A DNA stretch of 6,218 nucleotides. Origin: Candidatus Omnitrophica bacterium UBA1562 (GTDB lineage Bacteria; Omnitrophota; Gorgyraeia; Gygaellales; Profunditerraquicolaceae). Made by a program: the position numbers and the translations under genes. The stretch is from contig DCOU01000105.1 of the NCBI GenBank assembly GCA_002322525.1, forward strand, positions 11,060 through 17,277, written 5' to 3'. The notes below the pieces were generated by a model. That model worked only from the letters and a program-made list of their open reading frames with translations. It ran no database searches and was not told the DNA's origin. Shown here one piece after another: positions 1-5,375 of the stretch (within the stretch, counting starts at the first letter, position 1; every line of letters begins with the position of its first letter).

Positions 1-819
1 TTAGAAATTTATGTCTATCTGTAACGTTATGGTGTCGGTTAAATTATGATTGTTATATATATCGTAACCTAATATTGCTGAAATATCTTTGGTGAAGCTC
101 CAGGCTAAACCATAATTAATCGCTCCGTAACCTGATTGTGTCCCCTGATAATCAACAGCCAACCATAACTTATCACTTATCTCTGACATTGTGCGTTCCC
201 AGCAAGCCAAGACGCCGCCGTTATCGCGTAATCCGTTTTTATCGCGTAATAACCTGCCGTTACCTCTAAAATATCCTGCGGAGAAACGACCCAAATTTAA
301 TTTACCCACGGAAAGGGTTTTTCCTCCCTTAAAATACCAGATATTATAATTAGTTCTGTGGCTCCTAGTGCCCATATCGTAAGCGCCAACGGCAAATGCC
401 GGCATATGCTTAAAATAGGCATCCTCAGGCACACCCAATTTAAAATGAAAATACCAGGGATTTGAATCCAGAAAAGAACCCAAGCCTTTTTTATAATCAA
501 AGCCAGTTTCCGCCATTACCTTGCCTAAAGGCTTCCACAGCTTTCCTAAAAGATTCTCATCCGGCTTGTCAGACAATAGGCTAAAGGTTAGACCGTAAAC
601 CTGTAGAACATAATTGTGCTGGTCATAATTATCGGCGTTTGTGCCTTTAGCGGTTGTAGGAAAATAGAAATCAGAGGTAACGTGCACCTTTTTGTAGGGC
701 TGGATATCTGTAGATGGAGCCCAGATGTGGGTGGATGGCGTTGCAAAGGCAAAATCCGAGACCAGGAATCCGAACGATAAAAGCATAAACCAAAGCACAA
801 GGTTTTTAATTTTAAACAT
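1..819 (-). CDS. putative outer-membrane beta-barrel protein linked to P-II
   Basis: I do not recognise a named family for this 272-residue protein. Residues 1-26 look like a Sec signal peptide: a basic start (MFKIKN), a hydrophobic core, and an AFA/TP site for signal peptidase I. The mature part is rich in Tyr, Trp, Phe and Gly. Its C-terminal half has alternating stretches like barrel strands (LWLAVDYQG, NYGLAWSF, ISAILGYDIY). It ends in TLQIDINF, and a terminal Phe after alternating residues is the usual C-terminal signature of outer-membrane barrels. The stop codon is at 1-3, so the gene is complete. The reading frame is open upstream to 888, but ATG at 819 is preferred: it starts the signal peptide and has AAAAGGGG eight bases upstream (GGGG at 828-831). 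Only 16 bases separate it from the P-II stop codon, so co-transcription is likely. A role in passage of a nitrogen compound across the outer membrane is inference from the neighbour alone. Confidence 0.75.
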   Translation of the reverse strand: MFKIKNLVLWFMLLSFGFLVSDFAFATPSTHIWAPSTDIQPYKKVHVTSDFYFPTTAKGTNADNYDQHNYVLQVYGLTFSLLSDKPDENLLGKLWKPLGKVMAETGFDYKKGLGSFLDSNPWYFHFKLGVPEDAYFKHMPAFAVGAYDMGTRSHRTNYNIWYFKGGKTLSVGKLNLGRFSAGYFRGNGRLLRDKNGLRDNGGVLACWERTMSEISDKLWLAVDYQGTQSGYGAINYGLAWSFTKDISAILGYDIYNNHNLTDTITLQIDINF

Positions 820-835
820 CACTCTTTCCCCTTTT

Positions 836-1156
836 CTAAAGTATGGCTTTGTTTTTTCTCTCTCCTGTGCGCACCCGCACACAGTCATCCAGAGGTATTA
901 CTGCAATTTTTCCGTCACCCATTTTTCCTGTTGAACATTGCATTAATATAGTGGAAATAATCTCTTTTACCTGCTTGTCTTTAGCATAGATTTCCAATTT
1001 TACCTTATGCACAAAAAGGAAACTATCTGGCCGCGTGGTCTGCACCCCAAATCCGCGCACTTCGGAAACTGTCATGCCACCAATGCCTACACCTTTCAAG
1101 GCATCAGTAACATCCTTGAGTTTTTCTGAATGGATTATGCATTCAATCTTTTTCAT
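836..1156 (-). CDS. P-II family nitrogen regulatory protein, short T-loop variant
   Basis: This is a 106-residue protein of the GlnB/GlnK family, small trimeric sensors that bind ATP/ADP and 2-oxoglutarate and control nitrogen transporters and enzymes by contact. The N-terminal strand MKKIECII, the segment GMTVSEVRGFGVQ (residues 27-39) and the C-terminal TGKMGDGKIAVIPLDDCVRVRTGE (split here: TGKMGDGK at 76-83, RVRTGE at 94-99) match the family. Gln39 keeps its canonical position, and Lys51, Lys83, Arg94 and Arg96 correspond to canonical Lys58, Lys90, Arg101 and Arg103 after a seven-residue offset. The offset falls in the T-loop, where about 13 residues replace about 20. The YRGAEY motif with the uridylylation tyrosine is absent, and there is no Tyr in the loop. 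Ala85 replaces the usual aromatic residue of the second family signature. A strong GGAGG sits six bases before ATG 1156. The 5' leader carries an attenuator-like structure. The family call is firm; glnB/glnK naming would be misleading. Confidence 0.93.
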   Translation of the reverse strand: MKKIECIIHSEKLKDVTDALKGVGIGGMTVSEVRGFGVQTTRPDSFLFVHKVKLEIYAKDKQVKEIISTILMQCSTGKMGDGKIAVIPLDDCVRVRTGERKNKAIL

Positions 1157-1162
1157 ATTGGT

Positions 1163-1167
1163 CCTCC
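1163..1167 (-). promoter_or_regulatory. ribosome-binding site of the P-II gene
   Basis: GGAGG on the minus strand, six bases before ATG 1156, fixes the P-II start. It lies immediately after the T-run of the leader terminator (1168-1173), so a transcript ending at that terminator would lack the ribosome-binding site and make no P-II. Confidence 0.85.
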
Positions 1168-1213
1168 AAAAAATTAAGGCGTCTTTTTATCCATCTCTGG
1201 ACTGAAAGACGCC
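1168..1213 (-). terminator. intrinsic terminator / attenuator in the P-II leader
   Basis: On the minus strand GGCGTCTTT (1213-1205) pairs perfectly with AAAGACGCC (1186-1178). This 9-bp stem is followed by TTAATTTTTT (1177-1168). The 18-nt loop contains a small inner stem, TCC/GGA, closing the hexaloop AGAGAT (1190-1201). The stem plus U-run just before the P-II ribosome-binding site has the form of a rho-independent terminator. It could end transcripts arriving from the sigma-like gene, or act as a regulated attenuator. The competing hairpin at 1205-1222 favours the second reading. Confidence 0.75.
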
Positions 1214-1222
1214 CACGTCTTT
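1205..1222 (-). promoter_or_regulatory. candidate antiterminator hairpin competing with the P-II leader terminator
   Basis: On the minus strand AAAGACG (1222-1216) and CGTCTTT (1211-1205) form a perfect 7-bp stem with loop TGGG. The 3' arm is the same segment that forms the 5' arm of the terminator stem at 1178-1213, so the two hairpins cannot coexist. The 7-bp hairpin is transcribed first and would block the terminator unless it is opened or bypassed. The pairing is seen directly; the regulatory use is inferred. Confidence 0.6.
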
Positions 1223-1234
1223 AACAACTGTTTA

Positions 1235-1263
1235 ACACCCCAACATATCGGATTGTTGGGTGT
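1235..1263 (-). promoter_or_regulatory. leader hairpin with UCCGAUA at its loop (second copy)
   Basis: On the minus strand ACACCCAACA pairs with TGTTGGGGTGT with one bulged G, closing the 8-nt loop ATCCGATA. No U-run follows, so it is not a terminator. A neighbouring small hairpin, TGCCC-AGCAA-GGGCA (1277-1263), overlaps its 5' edge. The loop repeats the heptamer TCCGATA found in the upstream hairpin at 1281-1312. Confidence 0.6.
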
Positions 1264-1280
1264 GCCCTTGCTGGGCAACC

Positions 1281-1312
1281 ACAATGGCGTTCTTTTATCG
1301 GAACGCCATTGT
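1281..1312 (-). promoter_or_regulatory. strong leader hairpin with UCCGAUA at its loop (first copy)
   Basis: This is a perfect 12-bp stem, ACAATGGCGTTC with GAACGCCATTGT, around the 8-nt loop CGATAAAA on the minus strand. The 7-bp inner stem GGCGTTC/GAACGCC is identical to that of the hairpin at 6092-6109. On the minus strand no T-run follows, so it does not look like a terminator of the sigma-like gene. On the plus strand TTTTCTTT follows, so it could end antisense transcription. It may instead be a structural element of the P-II leader or a 3' stabiliser of the upstream mRNA. Confidence 0.65.
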
Positions 1313-1319
1313 TTTCTTT

Positions 1320-1333
1320 ACACTACTATGTGT
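1320..1333 (-). promoter_or_regulatory. weak candidate ANTAR-type hexaloop hairpin
   Basis: On the minus strand ACAC-ATAGTA-GTGT is a 4-bp stem with a six-base loop that has A at position 1 and G at position 4, as described for RNA targets of ANTAR proteins. It lies seven bases upstream of the strong hairpin at 1281-1312. The stem is short and such loops arise by chance, so this is only a candidate. No convincing promoter is visible between here and 1380. Confidence 0.3.
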
Positions 1334-1380
1334 TTTCAATATTACAAGTAAAAAATCTTATGTTTTGGTAACCCGCGCTG

Positions 1381-1902
1381 TTAAAAGAAATCCTTATACT
1401 CCTGACACTTAACTTTAATTCTGTTTCTTAATTTCACCACCCTTACATGAGAAATACCCAATACTCTGCCGATTTCTCTGACAGTCAACCCTTTCAAACA
1501 AAGAGACAAAACTTCTTTTTCTCTTTTGGTTAAGCCATCATTCAGGATCTCTTCAATTAAAATTTTACTACTTATATCCTCAAAATATAATTTAGGATCC
1601 TCAAAAGATAAAATCCTCTCTGCCGTCGCCTCCTCTTCATTATCCGTATAGGTATCCATACTGATTAAACAAACCTTATCTTGCGTCTTACGAATATAGT
1701 TCTTAAGATAATAATAGCAACCTTGCAATATGTAACTATCATTCTTACCAACTAACCTACCATCTTTGTAATCTATCCAAAGATGCACTAATGCCTCCTG
1801 AAATAAGTCATCTTCGTTAAAGAATGTAAAACGACCGTTAAGTTTATAGGCTATCCCTTTTAATTTTGGCGATATTCTTTTGACAACTTCCTCAAAATAC
1901 AT
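1381..1902 (-). CDS. sigma-70 family / sigma-like HTH transcription regulator
   Basis: This 173-residue protein is built like a small sigma factor. The N-terminal part (about residues 1-75) resembles sigma region 2, with DDLFQEALVHLW at 31-42 and an aromatic/basic helix YYYLKNYIRK at 63-72. An acidic linker follows (about 85-120). The C-terminal part is a region-4 or LuxR-like helix-turn-helix (about 124-168), with LTKREKEVLSL followed by LTVREIGRVLGISHVRVVKLRNRIK (split at residue 150). It would bind promoter DNA, possibly with RNA polymerase; its regulon is unknown. No signal peptide, membrane segment or anti-sigma partner is present. ATG 1902 has GAGG at 1908-1911, inside the end of nadE, and lies one base after the nadE stop codon, so translation is probably coupled. 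It could be a true alternative sigma factor or a sigma-derived DNA-binding protein. Confidence 0.8.
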   Translation of the reverse strand: MYFEEVVKRISPKLKGIAYKLNGRFTFFNEDDLFQEALVHLWIDYKDGRLVGKNDSYILQGCYYYLKNYIRKTQDKVCLISMDTYTDNEEEATAERILSFEDPKLYFEDISSKILIEEILNDGLTKREKEVLSLCLKGLTVREIGRVLGISHVRVVKLRNRIKVKCQEYKDFF

Positions 1903-1903
1903 T

Positions 1904-3586
1904 TTAACCTCTATATTTATTAGTAATCGGCATCCTGCGATCTTTACCGAATGCCCGAGGTGTAATTTTTATTCCCGGTGGAGACTGCCTACGTTTATAT
2001 TCACTTTTATCTACCATAGCCAATACTTTCTTGACCGTCTCGTGATCAAAACCTAAATGGGTAATCTCTTTTAAGTCTTTATCTTCTTCAATATAAGCTT
2101 TAAGTATAGGATCTAAAGTTGCATAAACGGGTAGCGTATCGCAATCCTTCTGGTTAGGTTTAAGTTCAGCCGTGGGTTCCTTTGTTAACACACGCTCGGG
2201 GATTACCGACCGCACAGAATTCCTGTATTTAGCTAATTTGTAAACCAATTGTTTCGGCACATCTTTGATTACGGCAAAGCCTCCTGCCATATCGCCGTAA
2301 AGCGTGGCGTAACCTGTGCTCATCTCAGATTTATTTCCGGTAGTTAACACTAACCAGCCAAATTTATTAGATAGCGCCATGAGAATATTATCCCTGATAC
2401 GCGCCTGTAAATTTTCCTCTGTAATATCCTTCTCTTGACCTATAAAATGCGACTCAAGGATTAATAAATACATTTTATATATCTGTTCAATTGAAATAGT
2501 GATAAATTCGATACTCAAATTTTGCGCCAACTGCCTGGCATCGGTTTCGGATTCTGGGGAAGAATAACGTGAAGGCATAAATACCCCGAAACAATTGTCT
2601 TTGCCCAAAGCATCGGATGCTAAAGTGGCAACTAGCGAAGAATCAATCCCTCCGCTTAAGCCAATCACTACTTTTTGAAAACTATTTTTAGTCACATAAT
2701 CCTTAAGCCCTAAAATCAAAGCCTGATAAATCTCGGCAGCAGGTTCTATTGGTTTGTTACTTTTTAGAGATAGCATATTCTTTTTCTTAAGGGATACGGT
2801 ATCAGCAACCGTAACCACCCTCTTGGTTTTCTTTATCAGACTTGCTGGAATATCTAAATCGGCAATCAGCAAATCTTCCTTAAATGCCTCTGCCCTGCTA
2901 ATGATATTGCCACTAGTATCCACAATCATACTCTGGCCATCAAAAACTAATTCGTCTTGCCCGCCTACTAAATTAGTATAAGCAATAAATACGTGATTAT
3001 CTTTTGCCTGGCTTTGAATAACCCTTTCTCTTTCTTTGATCCTGCCAGAATAGTAAGGCGAGGCATTAATATTAAGGATTAGCTTTGCCCCGTAGAGACT
3101 TTGCATTTTTGTCGGCCCATTTATATGCCAGATATCTTCACAGATGTTTACGCCGAATATAGATTTTGCGAATCTAAAAACTAAGGGCTCGCCACCCGCT
3201 CTAAAATAACGCTTCTCATCAAAAACCCCATAATTAGGTAAAAACATCTTGCGATATATTCCTCTAATTTTGCCATTATAAATGACCGCTGCCGCATTAT
3301 AGACATCTTCTCCTTTTCGATCCACAAACCCCACTACCGCTATAATATCTCCGAATAATTGGGTCAATTCTTTTAATTTCTCTAAATTATCTTCGATGAA
3401 CTTAGGTTTAAGTAAAAGATCTTCGGGTGGATAACCGGTAACGGCTAATTCCGGAAAACTTACTATATCTACGGCCTGTTCTTGCGCTATTTGCAGGAAT
3501 CCATTTATTTTTCTGCGATTACCCTCTAAATCGCCCACAGTGCAGTTTATTTGTGCCAAAGCTATACGAAGATTCTCTTTTCTCAT
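1904..3586 (-). CDS. nadE: glutamine-dependent NAD(+) synthetase
   Basis: This enzyme makes NAD from nicotinic acid adenine dinucleotide, ATP and glutamine, the last step of NAD synthesis, in the cytoplasm. At 560 residues it has the full two-domain form. Residues 6-255 are a nitrilase-type glutaminase with the Glu-Lys-Cys triad visible: Glu46 (in FPELAVTGYPPEDLL), Lys113 (before FLPNYGVFDE) and Cys149 (in VNICEDIW). Residues from about 285 are the NAD-synthase domain, with the ATP pyrophosphatase P-loop SGGIDSS (311-317) and TTGNKSEMSTGYATLYGD (415-432). The end RRQSPPGIKITPRAFGKDRR is typical of the family. The start is chosen at ATG 3586, just before LRIALAQIN; an in-frame TTG at 3601 would add five residues. 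Neither start has a strong ribosome site. The gene follows a terminator-like hairpin and is coupled to the sigma-like gene. Confidence 0.96.
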   Translation of the reverse strand: MRKENLRIALAQINCTVGDLEGNRRKINGFLQIAQEQAVDIVSFPELAVTGYPPEDLLLKPKFIEDNLEKLKELTQLFGDIIAVVGFVDRKGEDVYNAAAVIYNGKIRGIYRKMFLPNYGVFDEKRYFRAGGEPLVFRFAKSIFGVNICEDIWHINGPTKMQSLYGAKLILNINASPYYSGRIKERERVIQSQAKDNHVFIAYTNLVGGQDELVFDGQSMIVDTSGNIISRAEAFKEDLLIADLDIPASLIKKTKRVVTVADTVSLKKKNMLSLKSNKPIEPAAEIYQALILGLKDYVTKNSFQKVVIGLSGGIDSSLVATLASDALGKDNCFGVFMPSRYSSPESETDARQLAQNLSIEFITISIEQIYKMYLLILESHFIGQEKDITEENLQARIRDNILMALSNKFGWLVLTTGNKSEMSTGYATLYGDMAGGFAVIKDVPKQLVYKLAKYRNSVRSVIPERVLTKEPTAELKPNQKDCDTLPVYATLDPILKAYIEEDKDLKEITHLGFDHETVKKVLAMVDKSEYKRRQSPPGIKITPRAFGKDRRMPITNKYRG

Positions 3587-3617
3587 CCTGGTATCTCGCA
3601 ATCAACTCTTATCTTGT

Positions 3618-3634
3618 CGTGGGACAGTCCCTAC
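3618..3634. repeat. small palindrome with GGGACAGTCCC core
   Basis: The plus strand reads GGGACAGTCCC at 3621-3631, a 4-bp inverted repeat with a 3-nt centre, in the gap before nadE. Palindromes of this kind occur as dispersed REP-like repeats in some bacterial genomes. With a single copy in this window I cannot show that it is repetitive. Confidence 0.3.
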
Positions 3635-3654
3635 TGGCAACGCTAATCACCCAT

Positions 3655-3700
3655 AAAAAATAAGGCGCCTTCACCCCTACATTGGGTAAAAGACGCCTTA
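3655..3700 (-). terminator. large terminator-like hairpin between the glutamate-synthase-like gene and nadE
   Basis: The minus strand from 3700 to 3661 folds into a long stem. TAAGGCG pairs with CGCCTTA; then, after one bulged T, CTTTTACCC pairs with GGGGTGAAGG bases using several G-U pairs. This closes the loop AATGTAG. Six Ts follow (3660-3655). It has the form of a rho-independent terminator. If it works constitutively, nadE would need another promoter, and none is clear in 3602-3654; if it is regulated, it is a mid-operon attenuator. The loop has A at position 1 and G at position 4. Confidence 0.75.
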
Positions 3701-3759
3701 GTCTATTATTAAAAACTTTATTCTGTAAAACCTAACTACCGGACATCACTGTCTTACTT

Positions 3760-5325
3760 CTACCCCAAGATTCGGTTTATCTCTTCCTTATCGCAATCCA
3801 TCACATAAGGAATACCGGAAATAGAAGCGGCTTCGCGCGTAAGAGCAAAAATATCGTCTCTGGTGATATGTTTGAGAGCAAATTTTCTCTCCCCTGCCAT
3901 GAGTTGTTTAAGGCCAGTTGCTAACCTATCGTAATAAGTGTACATTCCGATAGCGCCTACAGGGATATCTTCGAAGTCTTTCCTGTATTTTGCTTTTAAT
4001 GTTTCCGCAGCCACGAAAATCTGCTCTACGGTATCACCGTATTTCTTATACTCTTCAGGCACCTTACCTTCTTTTATTAATCTGCCTACCGTCTTGGCTG
4101 CCATGGCTGCAGCAAACGTGGCTCTACCCATACATATCGCCTTAACATAAGGACTAGCCAAGGCTATAGCTTTGAAAATATGGTCTTCTAGGCTCAAGCC
4201 TCCGGCCATTGCTACTGGCGGAATATATTGACCTTGGGCTTCAATTCTTTTTAACATCTGATAAAGTAGGCACTCCAGTTCCACGGTCGGTATACCCCAT
4301 TCATTCATCATTCGCCAAGGCGACATTCCTGTTCCGCCACCTGCTCCATCTACTGTAAGTAGGTCAATTTTAGCATTGGAGGCATATTTTACTGCTCTGG
4401 CTAAATCCGCTGGTCGGTAAGCCCCAGTTTTTAAGGTAACGTATTTAAATCCCAATTTTCTTAAACGCGCCACCTCTTTATAAAACGCTTCTTCTTCTAC
4501 CATCCCCAGGCGCGAGTGTCTTTCAAATTCTTTAATTGCTCCTTGTTTGTAGGCCTTCTGTATCAGGGGATTCTCTGGGTCAGGATGAACAATATAACCC
4601 CTTTTTTTAAGTTCGAGTGCCCTTTCTAAAGTTGGCAACTTTACTTCTCCACCGATATCTTTTGCTCCTTGGCCCCATTTTGGCTCAATAGCCTCGACGC
4701 CCAATTCTAAGGCATACTCTGGAACGCCCAACTTTCCATCCTCAACATTATATTGCACAACAATTGTTCCCCGGCCGTTATACCATCTCTTATAAGTATT
4801 AACTCTGCGTTCCAATTCCGGAGACTTCACCACTCTACCGTTTTTAAATTCAGCTTTATGGTCCATACCACAGACGTTTTCTCCAACCACGACTATTGTC
4901 CCGCAGATAGCCGCGCCCACGGCCACTTCCTCCCAGTTGACTCTGGCTACCTCAGTTGAACCCAAGGCACCGGTAAAAAATGGTACATCTAATTTAATCT
5001 TAGATTTTGCACCGACCTCGATAGATATATCTACAGCCGGAAAGATGGCTTTATCAGAATCAGCTTCTATACCTACCGCACCCACGCATGTTCCTTGAAT
5101 ATTGAAGTGAGAAAAGTCTATGGGATAATTTTTCTCCGAGCCAGCAACTATCTTTCCAAAAGGTTGGGGGTAGATAAGCTCCCTACCTCTAATCGCTGAT
5201 TTTGCTACTTCACAAAGACCTATACAACCATCCAAACACACAACACAAAGCCCGGAAGTAGGAGATGGACTTATTCTATTTCTAGTATTCGTAGCTGGAC
5301 TGGCATTTGGTTTACTCAATGACAT
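3760..5325 (-). CDS. FMN-binding glutamate-synthase-like protein (GltB central domain only)
   Basis: This 521-residue protein matches the FMN/synthase domain of glutamate synthase, the part that converts 2-oxoglutarate plus ammonia to glutamate. Visible motifs are KWGQGAKDIGGEVKLP (216-231), the FMN-phosphate region DGAGGGTGMSP (326-336), AGGLSLEDHIFKAIALA (374-390) and AICMGRA (397-403). The N-terminal glutaminase domain and the C-terminal GXGXG helix of full-length GltB (about 1500 residues) are missing, as in archaeal-type stand-alone subunits. Near the N-terminus is Cys27-x2-Cys30-x3-Cys34-x3-Cys38, a probable iron-sulfur site, after a Ser/Pro/Asn-rich leader of about 24 residues. The start ATG 5325 has a strong AAGGAGG five bases upstream. 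No partner amidotransferase or NADPH-binding small subunit is encoded in the window, so the ammonia and electron donors are unknown. Related proteins act on other amines, so true glutamate synthase activity is likely but not certain. Confidence 0.88.
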   Translation of the reverse strand: MSLSKPNASPATNTRNRISPSPTSGLCVVCLDGCIGLCEVAKSAIRGRELIYPQPFGKIVAGSEKNYPIDFSHFNIQGTCVGAVGIEADSDKAIFPAVDISIEVGAKSKIKLDVPFFTGALGSTEVARVNWEEVAVGAAICGTIVVVGENVCGMDHKAEFKNGRVVKSPELERRVNTYKRWYNGRGTIVVQYNVEDGKLGVPEYALELGVEAIEPKWGQGAKDIGGEVKLPTLERALELKKRGYIVHPDPENPLIQKAYKQGAIKEFERHSRLGMVEEEAFYKEVARLRKLGFKYVTLKTGAYRPADLARAVKYASNAKIDLLTVDGAGGGTGMSPWRMMNEWGIPTVELECLLYQMLKRIEAQGQYIPPVAMAGGLSLEDHIFKAIALASPYVKAICMGRATFAAAMAAKTVGRLIKEGKVPEEYKKYGDTVEQIFVAAETLKAKYRKDFEDIPVGAIGMYTYYDRLATGLKQLMAGERKFALKHITRDDIFALTREAASISGIPYVMDCDKEEINRILG

Positions 5326-5330
5326 TCTTT

Positions 5331-5337
5331 CCTCCTT
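5331..5337 (-). promoter_or_regulatory. ribosome-binding site of the glutamate-synthase-like gene
   Basis: AAGGAGG on the minus strand, five bases before ATG 5325, is the best Shine-Dalgarno in the window. It fixes the start even though the first 24 residues are low in conserved sequence. It lies about six bases past the T-run of the hairpin at 5343-5375, the same order (terminator, then ribosome site) as at the P-II gene. Confidence 0.85.
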
Positions 5338-5342
5338 TTTTT

Positions 5343-5375
5343 AAAAAATTAGGGTGGCACTTTTGTGACGCCCTA
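5343..5375 (-). terminator. terminator-like hairpin between the ANTAR gene and the glutamate-synthase-like gene
   Basis: On the minus strand TAGGGCGTCAC (5375-5365) pairs with GTGCCACCCTA (5360-5350) with two mismatches around an AAAA loop. Six Ts follow (5348-5343). The TAG at the start of the stem is the stop codon of the ANTAR gene, so a terminating ribosome would sit on the 5' arm. The stem is imperfect, so it may be a partial or regulated terminator that allows read-through. Confidence 0.6.

Noticed and set aside
297..800. Minus-strand open frames at 297-500 and 588-800
   Set aside because: They are out-of-frame shadows inside the barrel gene without a ribosome site or recognisable motifs.
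820..888. Upstream in-frame extension of the outer-membrane protein gene to 888
   Set aside because: It overlaps the end of the P-II gene, adds 23 residues with no membrane or signal character before a clear signal peptide, and ATG 819 has its own ribosome site.
725..934. Plus-strand open frame of 69 codons, and similar ones at 2754-2981, 3938-4150 and 4753-4959
   Set aside because: They lie opposite well-supported minus-strand genes, have no family motifs and read as antisense shadows.
1281..1319. Hairpin 1281-1312 as terminator of the sigma-like gene
   Set aside because: On the minus strand the stem is followed by GGTTGCCC, not a T-run. The T-rich tail is only on the plus strand, where no gene ends.
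1157..1380. Known glutamine riboswitch (glnA motif) before the P-II gene
   Set aside because: I could not find the conserved core of that motif, and its known range is mainly cyanobacterial. The leader structure seen is different.
1313..1380. Promoter for the P-II leader, e.g. TTGTAA with TAGTGT at 16 nt
   Set aside because: The -10 matches only three of six bases and the -35 four of six, which is expected by chance in AT-rich DNA. No sigma-54 element was found either.
3587..3601. TTG at 3601 as start of nadE
   Set aside because: It adds only five residues (MRDTR), has just a weak AAGAG upstream, and the family start fits ATG 3586. It cannot be excluded fully.
1174..3700. Repeated GGCGTC-type sequences as a CRISPR array or mobile-element ends
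   Set aside because: Copies are few, irregularly spaced, each part of its own hairpin, and no cas gene, transposase or target-site duplication is visible.
3700..3728. Promoter (TTTACA with TAATAG) before the nadE hairpin
   Set aside because: The spacer is only 15 nt and the start site would fall inside the hairpin stem, so it was not called.
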